From contig CANQPB010000014.1 of assembly GCA_947625615.1 (NCBI GenBank), positions 1-55,030 of the forward strand: DNA of 55,030 nucleotides, read 5' to 3'. Source of the DNA: an uncultured Clostridia bacterium (GTDB lineage Bacteria; Bacillota; Clostridia; Oscillospirales; Ruminococcaceae). The translations under genes and the position numbers were made by a program. The stretch's first letter is position 1. Every line of letters starts with the position of its first letter. The notes beneath the pieces were generated by a model. It saw nothing but the letters and a program-made list of their open reading frames with translations. It did not search any database and was not told the DNA's origin. This document shows, one piece after another, positions 43,361-55,030 of the stretch.

Positions 43361-43969
43361 TCAGTTGAATCTGTTCATGGCCTCGTCGGTCTTTCCGCCG
43401 ACGATAAGCTCCACGGCCTCCGCCGCCCTGCCGAACGCCTCAAAGACTACCGGCTGCTCCTTCTGCGAAAACTCAGAGAGCACCCACGCGGCCATGTCGT
43501 AGTCGGGGTGGGGCTTTGCTCCAATGCCTATCTTGACCCGGGGAAAATCCTCCGAGCCGGTGAGGGTGATTATCGAGCGCAGGCCCTTCTGCCCGCCGTC
43601 CGAGCCCTTTCTTTTTATGCGGATTTTCCCGACGTCCAGGCTCACGTCGTCCGATATCACCACGACCCTCTCAATCGGTATCTTGTAAAAGTTCATCGCC
43701 TCTACCACCGCCTCGCCCGAGGCGTTCATCATGGTGGTAGGCTTCATCAAAAGGCATTTGTGCCCCGCTATTTCCGCCGTCCCGGTCATCGATTTGAATT
43801 TTGCCCGCGTCACCGTCGTTCCCAGCTTTGCGGCGAGGTTGTCAACAGTCAGCCAGCCGCAGTTGTGGCGGGTTCTGAGATATTTCATTCCCGGGTTTCC
43901 CAGCCCGACTATCAGCCACTCGACCGCGCCGGCGGGTTCTTTGTCTCTGAATTTGGAAAACAGTCCCAT
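43361..43969 (-). CDS. pth: Peptidyl-tRNA hydrolase
   Basis: 202 residues. Releases tRNA from prematurely dropped peptidyl-tRNA. VGLGNPGMKYLRTRHNCGW supplies the conserved Asn and catalytic His near residue 40, followed by KPTTMMNASGEAV and DDVSLDVGKIRIKRKGSDGGQKGLRS. AAAGGAG lies before the ATG. It stands between a Nudix gene and mfd; pth-mfd adjacency is conserved in Firmicutes. Confidence 0.97.
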   Translation of the reverse strand: MGLFSKFRDKEPAGAVEWLIVGLGNPGMKYLRTRHNCGWLTVDNLAAKLGTTVTRAKFKSMTGTAEIAGHKCLLMKPTTMMNASGEAVVEAMNFYKIPIERVVVISDDVSLDVGKIRIKRKGSDGGQKGLRSIITLTGSEDFPRVKIGIGAKPHPDYDMAAWVLSEFSQKEQPVVFEAFGRAAEAVELIVGGKTDEAMNRFN

Positions 43970-44039
43970 AATTTACTCCTTTATACGCATGCGCTTTTGC
44001 CCCCGTGCCGCAGGGCAGGGGGGTGATAAGCTATCGGTT

Positions 44040-44471
44040 TCAAACAATTTTTCTGCGGCAGATCTCCGCAATAAGGCGCGGCTGGATCAGCGGATAGGTC
44101 AGATTTTCGGGCAGCGCGTCGGCAAGTATGATTTTTTCGATCTCGCTGTTGATCACCCCGAACGAGAGAATATCCGCGGCGCATAATAGCCCGAAGGATT
44201 CGCCGCCGCTTTCATTGACGCGTGTCTTCCCCGTCACCGAGTAGACGCAGACGGATCTTATTGCGAAGCTGAGAGCGCCCGTCTCCTCGCGAAGCTCGCG
44301 CGCCGCCGCCTCCTCGGCCGTCTCGCCGGGTTCCACATGCCCGCCGGGAAGTTCAAGGGTGTCCCGTTCGCGGTGCTTGCAGAAGACCCACTTGCCGCAG
44401 TATCTTGCGGCGATGACGGCAAACCTTAAAAGCTTTCCGTCGGCGCTCGGGCAAAATTTAACCTCAATCAT
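44040..44471 (-). CDS. Nudix hydrolase
   Basis: 143 residues from ATG 44471, which overlaps the glmU stop (ATGATTGA); a longer reading to 44561 adds 30 residues inside glmU and is unlikely. The Nudix box is complete: GGHVEPGETAEEAAARELRE followed by ETGA. The small size and position resemble MutT-type house-cleaning enzymes, but the substrate is unknown. Translationally coupled to glmU. Confidence 0.88.
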   Translation of the reverse strand: MIEVKFCPSADGKLLRFAVIAARYCGKWVFCKHRERDTLELPGGHVEPGETAEEAAARELREETGALSFAIRSVCVYSVTGKTRVNESGGESFGLLCAADILSFGVINSEIEKIILADALPENLTYPLIQPRLIAEICRRKIV

Positions 44472-45867
44472 TTTGCTCTCTGAATTTTTTGCCCTTTTCA
44501 AGGTGTCTCGAAAGCTTCTTCTCGGCAAAACCGTCCTTGTTTTCCTGGCGGTTTCTCGCAATTCCGAGGGCGCCGTCCGGGACTTCCTTTGTTATCGTCG
44601 AGCCCGCGGCGGTATATGCCGCGCGGCCCACCTTCACCGGCGCGACGAGGTTTGTGTTGCAGCCGATGAATGCGTCGTCGCCTATTTCGCAGCGCGATTT
44701 CGTGCTGCCGTCGTAGTTTGCGGTCAGCGAGCCGCAGCCAAAGTTTACGTTTCTGCCGACGTCGGAATCGCCGACATAGTTGAAGTGCGACACCGATGTC
44801 CCCTCGCCGATGACGGAATTCTTGATCTCAACGAAGTCGCCGACATGCGCGAAGTCCTTTATCACCGCGTCGGGTCTCAGCTGCACAAACGGCCCGATGT
44901 TGCAGTCGGAGCCCACCTTTGCCCTGTTTGCAACGACCGCGTTAAGGGTCGAGCGCTCGCCGACCTCGGTGTCCCTGAGCTGCGAGTTCGGCCCGATCAC
45001 CGAGCCTGCGCCTATTTTGCAGCGGCCCCAGATCTGCGTGCAGGGGAGTATCTTTGCCTCGGGGGCAATTTCCGCGTCGGGCGATATGATTATTCCGTCG
45101 GTGCAGATCATCTCCACCCCGTTTTCAAGATGCTTTTGCAGCACCCTTTTGCGAGCGGTCTCGTTCAGGGCGAGCATTCCGGCGCGGTCGTTTGCCGAAA
45201 GCACTATGTCCTGATTCGGCGCGGCGTATGCCCCGGCGCGCTTTCCCTCCGAAAGAAGGATCTCAATGGCGTCGGTGATGTAATATTCCCCCTGCGCGTT
45301 GTTTCGGCTCAGCTTGGGGAGGGTTTCCAAAAGCGCTTTTGTGTCGAACCAGAAGCAGCCGGAATTTATCTCCCGTATAGCGGCCTCCTCGGGGGTGCAG
45401 TCCTTCTGCTCCCGTATGCCCCTGATGCCGTCTTCGCCGCGAAGTATCCTTCCGTAACCCTGCGGGTCGTCCACCTCGGCGGTGATGACGGTGACCGCGT
45501 TTTTTGCGCTCCTGTGATATTCAAGAGACGCTTTAAGCGTGCCGCTGTCTATAAAAGGCGCGTCGCCGTTGAAGATTATCGTCTCGCCCTCCGGCGACTG
45601 CGAAAGAAACTCCGCCGCCGTCATAACGGCGTGGCCGGTGCCGAGGCGCTCGCTCTGAAACACGGTTTTATACCTGTTCGCAAGGTGCTCGTCGAGATAT
45701 TCGTGCGCAAATCCTGTCACCACGCATATGTTCGATATCCCGGCCTCATCAAAGGCCGAGAGTATCCAGTCGATGATCGGCTTTCCGAGCACCTCCGTCA
45801 GCGTCTTCGGCTTTTTAGATCTCATTCGCTTTCCCTGTCCTCCGGCAAGGATAACGGCGTTTGTCAT
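44464..45867 (-). CDS. glmU: Bifunctional UDP-GlcNAc pyrophosphorylase/GlcN-1-P acetyltransferase
   Basis: 467 residues. The N-terminal half transfers UMP to GlcNAc-1-P (LAGGQGKRMRSKKPK at residues 8-22, then NGDAPFID). The C-terminal half is a left-handed beta-helix acetyltransferase with hexapeptide repeats and FVEIKNSVIGEGTSVSHFNY. It makes UDP-GlcNAc for peptidoglycan. AAAGGAG precedes the ATG, and its own promoter lies about 100 nt upstream. First gene of the glmU-Nudix-pth-mfd run. Confidence 0.98.
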   Translation of the reverse strand: MTNAVILAGGQGKRMRSKKPKTLTEVLGKPIIDWILSAFDEAGISNICVVTGFAHEYLDEHLANRYKTVFQSERLGTGHAVMTAAEFLSQSPEGETIIFNGDAPFIDSGTLKASLEYHRSAKNAVTVITAEVDDPQGYGRILRGEDGIRGIREQKDCTPEEAAIREINSGCFWFDTKALLETLPKLSRNNAQGEYYITDAIEILLSEGKRAGAYAAPNQDIVLSANDRAGMLALNETARKRVLQKHLENGVEMICTDGIIISPDAEIAPEAKILPCTQIWGRCKIGAGSVIGPNSQLRDTEVGERSTLNAVVANRAKVGSDCNIGPFVQLRPDAVIKDFAHVGDFVEIKNSVIGEGTSVSHFNYVGDSDVGRNVNFGCGSLTANYDGSTKSRCEIGDDAFIGCNTNLVAPVKVGRAAYTAAGSTITKEVPDGALGIARNRQENKDGFAEKKLSRHLEKGKKFREQND

Positions 45868-45968
45868 TTCAATGCAGCTCCTTTATATATTGTAGATAAA
45901 CCGCGGAATCCGCGGCGGAAATCCGGGCAGGGGAGCGCCCCGCGCGGCGCCGTAACATAATCTTAAAT

Positions 45969-45997
45969 ATTATACACCAATCACGCAAGTCTTTCAA
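45969..45997 (-). promoter_or_regulatory. Promoter of the glmU operon
   Basis: On the minus strand, TTGAAA (45997-45992), a 17-bp spacer and TATAAT (45974-45969). The leader contains a CCGCGG-aat-CCGCGG palindrome (45901-45915). The remainder of the 45868-46172 gap shows nothing further except the ppdK promoter. Confidence 0.75.
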
Positions 45998-46077
45998 GCA
46001 TATAGGCAAAAGATAATTTGAATAAAATTGCACAAAATATTGCCTGAGAATTTGTAATATTTTTTCCTTAAATTATA

Positions 46078-46106
46078 TGGAAAAGATTTCGGATTTCTGC
46101 TATAAT
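46078..46106 (+). promoter_or_regulatory. Probable promoter of ppdK
   Basis: A consensus TATAAT at 46101-46106 with a weak -35 (TGGAAA at 46078-46083) at 17 bp. The leader is about 80 nt. Confidence 0.5.
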
Positions 46107-46190
46107 GCTAATAAGTCCGTTTGCGCCCGTAAATATGTTTGCTCTTTCGGGGTGCTCACGGGTAATTAGAACATGGAGGTAAAAAAATCA

Positions 46191-48824
<2,634 letters not shown>

Positions 48825-48835
48825 TTTTTCGACCG

Positions 48836-48870
48836 AATCGGGCGGGGCGCTTTGCTCCGCCTGATTTTTT
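48836..48870 (+). terminator. Rho-independent terminator after ppdK
   Basis: AATCGGGCGGGGC pairs with GCTCCGCCTGATT (two G-U pairs), followed by TTTTTATT. Confidence 0.85.
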
Positions 48871-48988
48871 ATTATCTGAAATTGATAAAAAATCAGCAAC
48901 ATATATAATCAAGCAGGCAAATTACACAATACAGACGGGAGCAAATGGTAAAAACTCGCTGAAATTTTGTAAGATATCACAAAATTAC

Positions 48989-49017
48989 TTGACGGTTTAG
49001 TACAAAAGTGGTATATT
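48989..49017 (+). promoter_or_regulatory. Promoter of the giant Cys-rich protein gene
   Basis: TTGACG (48989-48994), a 17-bp spacer and TATATT (49012-49017). AGGAGG at 49047-49052 and AAAGGA at 49053-49058 precede TTG 49059 and ATG 49068, which are in the same frame. A working promoter and ribosome site argue that the frameshifted gene downstream is not simply dead. Confidence 0.75.
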
Positions 49018-49067
49018 ATCCTTATAATATTATGCGGTAAAACCGCAGGAGGAAAGGATTGAAAGAT

Positions 49068-52000
49068 ATGGTTAAGCGGATAATGTCGGTCATGCTGACA
49101 TTGGTTTTGCTTCTCTCAAATGCAACCGGGGGGGGTTAACCACCCATATTCACGCGGTAGACGGCCATCTGTGGTCTGACCTTCCGGCCGCCCCCACAGC
49201 CCCCGTCGTAAGCGCGGACGAATCCCTGCCCGCCGCCCCCGAACCCGCCTGGCAAGCCTTGCCGGCGCCGGACGTACTGGAGCTGCCTTTAGCAGGTGCT
49301 GACGTTCCATTAACGTTCACGTTCGACTTTGGCCGTTGGGCAGCTGGAGAAGTACAGTTTTATGAAAACGAGAACGGCGTTGCAAGGTACAGCACAAAAA
49401 TCAGTGAGATTTTGGCACGTTACAATAAGGCCGAAATTACTTTCACTATTAAAGATGCGATTGCTGACGATACTCCTATAGATGTGTCTAAAATGGGTGC
49501 AGAGGCTGTATCATCTACTGGTGCCGGGTCTTCAGGAAACAAAGGACATGGGTATGATAATACGCTTAATGGTACGCCTAAGGTTATCGTAAAGAATGAT
49601 AACGGCAACATTACGATGACCTGGGATCTTGAGGCGATTTATGATTTTGAGGCTGCTGAGAATCCTTATTTACCCGAAGAAGTTTTCAATGAGCTGAAAG
49701 TATTCCCCACTATACCCGGAAATGTTCTTGCCGGAGATGCGGCGACAAAAGTAACTGCCACTCTCACTAACCCGGTATTGACATTTGTTTCAAAACCCGC
49801 CGAACCCGAGCCCGAGGGTGTTTTGCTTACACTTGTAAAAGACAGCACAAGCTTGGACGGCGTAGATTTCTCCGGCCCGGCAATAGCATATGGCTCAAGG
49901 GTTATATCTAACACCAATGCTCGCTGGGACGACTATATAAATGCTGTCAAAACTCCTGATGCAAAGTTTATTCTGAAATATACCATTGCCGGCGAACCTA
50001 CCGTAAAAGGTGACGGCAGTACTGATTCAGGTTGGATGAATTTCTTCCAGTCGTCCTATGATGTTGGCGGAATTGGTCATGTGAGCATTGCAAATTATGA
50101 TGGTAGTAATGGCCCATATCTTCACGACAATTATAATGGGGCAGATATGCCTAATCAGTGGTCTCTCTTAAATGTAGGTGAGCATATCGTTACGTTAAGT
50201 TGTGCTGACTATCTTAGCGTTATTGCAAACCATAAATGTAATGATCATCACCCTGACGGCGGACTGGCGATCGACGATTCGACAGCCCTTGTTTTCCAGT
50301 CCGGCCTTGTTGACACCTTGCAGATAAACGTCACTGATTTGTACATAGCGGGTGCTTCAACTACCCCCGACGACCCCACCACCACCTGCCCCAACGAGGC
50401 AGAGCACATCGCCAACGGCTGGACAAAGGTTGATCTAACTAAAATCGAATATAGCGATGATGACGCCTGGTGCATTCCCCTTGCCAGCGGAGACTTAGTC
50501 TACCCCAATGATACGTTTGACTATTGCTTCATTGCCACCGGCGGAACCGCGACCAACATTCGCTTCTATCTTAACAGCGGTAAAGGAAACAGTAGTGAAA
50601 ATCTAAGTCAGAGTTATACTAATACTGTCGACAAGACCGGCGATGTATTCAGCAAGACCGGAACAATTACCGACACTGATAATCCCGGCGTAAATTGTAA
50701 ATCCGCCGATACTGTCAAGTTTAAGGTCAACGGCGAAGGAAGCATTGAAGAACTTAAATTCACACATTTCTACTATAAGATCAATTGCATGTCGCACGAT
50801 TTCCAGACCGTTTACGACGGCAAGAACCATTGGAAGGCCTGCACAAAGTGCGGCGAAATCGAAGGCGACAAAACCGTTCACGACTTCTCCGGCTATTCGC
50901 TCAAGTGCTCCGTCTGCGGTTACACCCACCTTGCAAACGAGGTTGAAATTAACCTCAAGGATACTGTATCTCTAAATAAGGACGCCGTTAAGTTTGACAG
51001 CGACGGCAACGCCACAGTTGAAAACGGCGCCACAGATCAGATATCCTTTGCTTTTGACAGAAATCTTGAAATCGGCGAAGAGGTAACCGTTCATGTGCTT
51101 GCCTCCGCCCCCAGCGAGGTCAGATTCTGGCTTATGCAGGGCACTTCTGCAACGAGGATTTCCGATATAGGCGTTTTAACAGACCAAAAACATACCGGCA
51201 ATTTGTATGATTTCACTGCTACCATAACCGTTGCAGATGCTGAAAACAAAGGCGCCACCACCGCGGGAAGCATAGCCTTTAAGGGCCCTGCGGGCGGCGT
51301 ACTGCCGGCGTTCACGGTTTACCACATAGGTGTTGTTTACCCCGGCTGCAATCACCCCGCCGACAAGCAGGTTTATCAATTCGACCTGAATCAGCATTGG
51401 AAACTTTGCACAGTTTGCAATACCGTAATCAGTGAAAAGACCGCCCACACCATGCAGGGCCTTAAGTGCACCGGCTGTGATTTCGAGCATTACAATGGTG
51501 AAGTAGAAATTGAACTCACCAAGGATATAATAAAATCCGACAATCTTGACGCAATCACAGTTGAAAACGGCGTTGTCAAGGTCAAGCCGGATTCTGTAGG
51601 GTGGCTCAGCTTCGACTTCGGCAGAACGGTTATGAACGGCGAAAAGGTGAGCGTTCACCTTATAGGCGAGATAGTCGGCGGCGCCGCAAATGATAACGGT
51701 TATCTCAGAGCATGGCTCGGTGATACTACAAATAAGTCCGAGGGCTCAGAATGTGCTGATATCAACAAGACCTCCGACGGAATCTTCTATAACGGATACT
51801 TCCAGATGAGGCATGAATTCACTCATAAATATGATTATGATGCCGCCCATTCCTTTGCTCTTAAGGCAAATTCATATGATACAAAGCTTCCTGAGCTTAA
51901 TATTGAGCATCTCGCGGTCGTATTGTCCATCTGCCCGCATAATGTGGATTCCGAAAATCACGAGGCATGGCTTGAGGGCAACTACGTCAAGTATGTTTCC

Positions 52001-54733
52001 AAGGGAGCAACGCAGCACGACGAAGTCTGCACGCTCTGCGGTGAAACAATCGTCACCGAAGAACACGCCAAGAGCGAAGTCACAAGCAAAAACGATAAGG
52101 AACACGGCTGGAGCTGCACCAAGTGCGATTACACTGCAACCGAAGCCCACTCCTTCGAATACGAATATGTAGACGCCTCCACCCACACCGTCACCTGCAC
52201 GGGCTGCGACTACAAAAAGACCGCCGCCCACACTCCCGGCGACGAATGGGTCGAGGACGACGAGGGCAGATACCACCTCTGTGCCGACTGCAATGGCAAG
52301 TGCGACGTCACCGCGCACGACTACGTCTGCGTGCCCGACGAAGACGGCAGCGGCCACCACATGGAATGCAAGACCTGCCACCATGTAAAGGCCGGCAGCT
52401 CAGAAAATCACGCCTATGAGGACGGCAAATGCACCGAGTGCGGATATGTTCACCCCGAGGACGCTCACGAGTGGAGCGGCTGGACTGCCGACAAGGGCGC
52501 CGATACCCACAGCCGCGAGTGCACGGTCTGCCATAAGACCGAGACCTCGGCCCACACTTTCGGCACCGAGATCAAGGACGGCGGCGACTACCACTATACC
52601 GAATGCACCGTCTGCAAGGAGCAGAAGACCGAGGAGCACACCTACGGCGACTGGATCTATGTCGACGGCGAGACGCATAAGCACGTCTGCAAGTGCGGCC
52701 ATGAGGAGAGCAAGCCTCATACGCTTTCCAAGGAGTACGCAAGCGACTCCATAAACCACTGGCACGAATGCACCGAGTGCAAGGACGAAACCGGCAAGGC
52801 CGGCACCTCCGCCAAGGAGAATCACGTTTATCCCGAGGGCGAGGATCACTGCTCGGTCTGCAACTACTGGAACCACCAGCACAGCTATGTCTGGGAGCAT
52901 GACGACACCCAGCACTGGCAGAGATGCACCGCCGAGGACTGCGGCCACACCACCGCCAAGGAAGACCACCGCTTCGGCGACTACAAATACGATGCCAAGA
53001 CTCACGAAAAGGTCTGCGAGGTCTGCGCGGCAAGAGTAAGCGAGGAGCATACCTTCCCCGAAAAGGACGGCAAGCCCGTTTACGAGCACGACAAGGGCAC
53101 TCACTGGCAGGTCTGCGAGGTCTGCGGATACGAGACCCACGCACAGGCCCACGAAGTTGAGGTCATAAAGGGCAAACCCGCCACCTGCGTCGACGACGGC
53201 ATCACCGACGGCGAATTCTGCACCGTCTGCGGATATGTCATCAAGGAGCAGGAGACCATAAAGGCCACCGGCGTGCACACCTATGCCGAGGGCAAATATG
53301 AGAAGGACGCCGAGGAGCATTGGCAGATCTGCGAGGTCTGCAAGCAGGAGTCCGAGCATGTCGCCCACGATTACGAAGATGGCGTCTGCACCGCCTGCGA
53401 ATACGAGCACACCGGCCACGCTCCCGCCGCCGGAGCCAAGTACACTCCCACCCAGGAGGGACACACCTACCTCTGCGAGGTTTGCCACAAGGTAGTCTTT
53501 GAAGACCACACCGTCGGCAAGGAATACAAGACCAACGACAAGTCTCACTGGCATGAGTGCGAGAAGTGCTTCGCCCACATCGGCGAGGCCGAGCACACTC
53601 TCAAGTGCGTAAGCGACGGCGAGGTAACTCACCACAGCGAATGCGGCGTCTGCGGATACAAGTCCGCCGCCGAAAACCACAACTGGGACGACGGCAAGAT
53701 CACCGTCGAGCCGACATACACCAAGGAGGGCGTAAAGACCTTCACCTGCAAAGACTGCGGAGCCGAAAAGACAGAAACCGTTTCGAAAGTTCCTCACGAG
53801 CATGAATACGTCATGCGCAGCGACGCTTCCGGCCACTGGAACGAATGCACCGTATGCGGAGAGAAGAAGGACGCCGAGGCGCACACTCCCTCCGAATGGA
53901 TAATCGACAGCGAAGCTACACACGAAACCGCCGGCAAGCGCCATAAAGAATGCGCCGTCTGCGGATACGTCACCGACGAGGTTGAGATGCCCGCCATCGG
54001 CGACATCGACGTCGAGATTCCCACCGAGGGCGACGTTCCCAAGGTTCAGATCCCCGCCGATATGCAGGAGCAGCTCAAGCAGTCTCTCATCACCGAGGAG
54101 GACGCCAAGGAGATCGAAAACGGCTCTTTGATAGACATCGAAATGACCGTTGAAAACGCCGAAAGCAGCGTCGATTCCGTTACCAAGCAGAAGGCCGACA
54201 GCAAGACCTCCGAGATAGGCTACAGCCACGGCTGCTACTTCGAGATCAGCCTTGAAAAGGTCACCACCACCGCAAGCGGCAGCACCACCTCGGTCGGGAT
54301 AACCGAGCTCGCCAAGCCCATCAGGATCGTAATGGATATTCCCGCAAGCCTCAGAGGCTTCAACAGAACATTCGCGGTGATCCGCGTACACGGCGACAGC
54401 GTCGACGTCCTCAATGATCTCGACAGCGACCCGAACACGATCACCTTTGAAACCGACCGCTTCTCGAGCTACACTCTCGTTTACAAGAATCCTGCCATCT
54501 GGGTTCCCGCCGGAAGCAGTCACACCCACATCATCGGCCCATGGTTCAACGACAACCTCTGCCACTGGAGACAGTGCGTCACCTGCACCATGCGGATTGA
54601 CTATGCCGAGCACAGCTTCGTCGACGGCGTCTGCACCGTCTGCGGATACGCCGACCCGCTCTACACTCCCGGTGAGGTCATAGATGTCGACGCGCCCACC
54701 GCCCCGACAATCCACCGCACCGACGCCCACTGA
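49068..54733 (+). CDS. Giant secreted Cys-rich repeat protein, frameshifted at a poly-G tract
   Basis: ATG 49068 encodes a signal peptide (MVKRIMSVMLTLVLLLSNAT) and then meets an 8-G run and TAA (49137). The -1 frame is open from the G run to 54733 without a stop. A 9-G (or 6-G) tract, or -1 slippage, would give one ORF (about 1888 residues for 9 Gs). The product has about four ~130-residue beta-sandwich-like modules to roughly residue 960 and then some 27 CxxC motifs in alternating HWxxCxxCG and GxCxxCGY units (52000-54000). Next comes a domain with IRIVMDIPASLRGFNRTFAV and a final CxxC pair. No LPXTG-type signal or dockerin is seen. Function is unknown; a zinc-binding or disulfide-stabilised stalk is plausible. 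Confidence 0.8.
49128..49135 (+). repeat. Poly-G tract (8 G) at the end of the signal peptide region
   Basis: Eight consecutive Gs after AATGCAACC. In the present length the ATG 49068 frame ends at TAA 49137-49139; shifting by -1 enters the long ORF. Such tracts are typical slipped-strand phase-variation sites, and also typical sequencing-error sites. Confidence 0.9.
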
Positions 54734-54758
54734 AACGGCTGACAAAAAATAATATCCC

Positions 54759-54794
54759 GCCCCTTCCCGCCAACCCGGGGAGGGGCATTTTTTT
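54759..54794 (+). terminator. Rho-independent terminator after the giant gene
   Basis: GCCCCTTCCC pairs with GGGGAGGGGC, followed by ATTTTTTTAT. Confidence 0.85.
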
Positions 54795-54824
54795 ATGAAA
54801 ATTGCCGCCTCACATATCCGTAAT

Positions 54825-54946
54825 GATGTGGCCATCAGGCCACATCAAGAAGATAGAAGTTAGAAATTAGAAGATAGAATTTCAAGGTGTCGCCTGTGGC
54901 GACGCATCTAAATATTTCTGCTAATGCGTGCGGAATGGACACTCCC
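54825..54946 (-). repeat. Modular hairpin-heptamer repeat, copy 6 (minus strand, complete)
   Basis: Read on the minus strand: leader GGGAGTGTCCATTCCGCACG with an AT-rich tail, hairpin A (CGTCGCC-aca-GGCGACA), CCTTGAAAT, four heptamers (TCTATCT, TCTAATT, TCTAACT, TCTATCT), TCTT, and hairpin C, GATGTGGCC-tgat-GGCCACATC (54846-54825). It is the closest relative of copy 5. It lies downstream of the giant gene and just upstream of a new gene start. Confidence 0.85.
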
Positions 54947-55007
54947 TATCCGTAAGGGTGTGTACAAACCACCCACAATATGATATAATATGATTGAGGT
55001 GATAAAA

Positions 55008-55030
55008 ATGTCGAGAATAGCAAAAATTGA
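55008..55030 (+). CDS. 5' end of an unidentified gene cut by the window edge
   Basis: ATG at 55008 encodes MSRIAKI and continues past the window. GAGGTGAT lies at ribosome-site distance and a TATAAT box occurs at 54984-54989 with a poor -35. Seven codons are too few to identify it. The basic start is seen in some recombinases and transposases, which is only a guess. Confidence 0.35.

Noticed and set aside
46173-46190. Upstream ATG for ppdK adding six residues
   Set aside because: The ATG lies inside the GGAGG ribosome site; starting at 46191 places the catalytic histidine at 455, the known position.
54600-54733. C-terminal LPXTG- or NPXTN-type sorting signal on the giant protein
   Set aside because: The C-terminus (…TPTIHRTDAH-like, ending in DAH) has no sorting motif, hydrophobic stretch or basic tail, so it is not an evident sortase substrate.
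52400-54835. An 811-residue open frame antisense to the giant Cys-rich gene
   Set aside because: Its openness follows from the GC-rich third positions of the sense gene; sequence is low-complexity Val/Gly/Ala/Leu, and it runs through the terminator of the sense gene.

Overview
The window looks like chromosomal DNA of a gut-type member of the class Clostridia, probably Oscillospiraceae/Ruminococcaceae-like. The reasons are the moderately GC-rich Gram-positive gene set, strong AGGAGG-type ribosome sites, sigma-A promoters with 17-bp spacers, two dockerin proteins, class B sortases, CotH and SpoIID family proteins, a short ThiI next to a cysteine desulfurase, and a TIGR03905-type TSCPD protein. 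The family-level placement is inference. I see no prophage, CRISPR array, rRNA or tRNA.

Layout. 150-4963 (+): trpS, a P-loop kinase remnant with an internal deletion, an AraC regulator, a terpenoid-cyclase-fold protein, a Nudix hydrolase and ychF. 5047-8505 (-): a large secreted transglutaminase-like protein ending in a dockerin. 8840-12211 (+): a GH39 beta-xylosidase and an XRE regulator. 12270-15375 (-): fabG, a DUF6106-like membrane protein, acpS, nnrD and a small lipoprotein. 15455-23118 (-): a run of cysteine desulfurase, thiI, pncC, two class B sortases, a SpoIID-domain protein and a transglutaminase lipoprotein. 23409-25166 (-): a CotH-kinase lipoprotein. 25368-32866 (+): an RluA pseudouridine synthase, the TSCPD protein, uvrB, uvrA and a histidine phosphatase. 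32916-34306 (-): a very acidic membrane-anchored protein and rsmE. 34469-37129 (+): dCMP deaminase, tsaE, tsaB, a DUF402 protein and rpiB. 37296-39353 (+): a GH30-like xylanase with a dockerin. 39881-45867 (-): glmU, Nudix, pth and mfd. 46191-48824 (+): ppdK. 49068-54733 (+): a giant secreted Cys-rich repeat protein. A new gene begins at 55008.

How genes fit together. Secreted GH30 (dockerin) and cytoplasmic GH39 make a plausible xylan route. UvrB, UvrA and Mfd form the excision-repair and transcription-coupled repair set. TsaE and TsaB belong to the tRNA t6A pathway. NifS-like desulfurase and ThiI make 4-thiouridine in tRNA. Sortases, SpoIID, transglutaminase and CotH proteins point to a cell-surface programme.

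Most interesting. (1) The giant Cys-rich protein is frameshifted at an eight-G run inside or just after its signal peptide. Nine (or six) Gs would restore one 1888-residue ORF, so it may be phase-variable, recoded or a sequencing error. (2) Seven copies of a modular intergenic element are present: hairpin A, a variable array of a TCTAACT-like heptamer, and hairpin C, in some copies preceded by a conserved leader. Its hairpins show compensatory changes, and the copies whose neighbours can be seen lie downstream of genes, two of them touching a stop codon.
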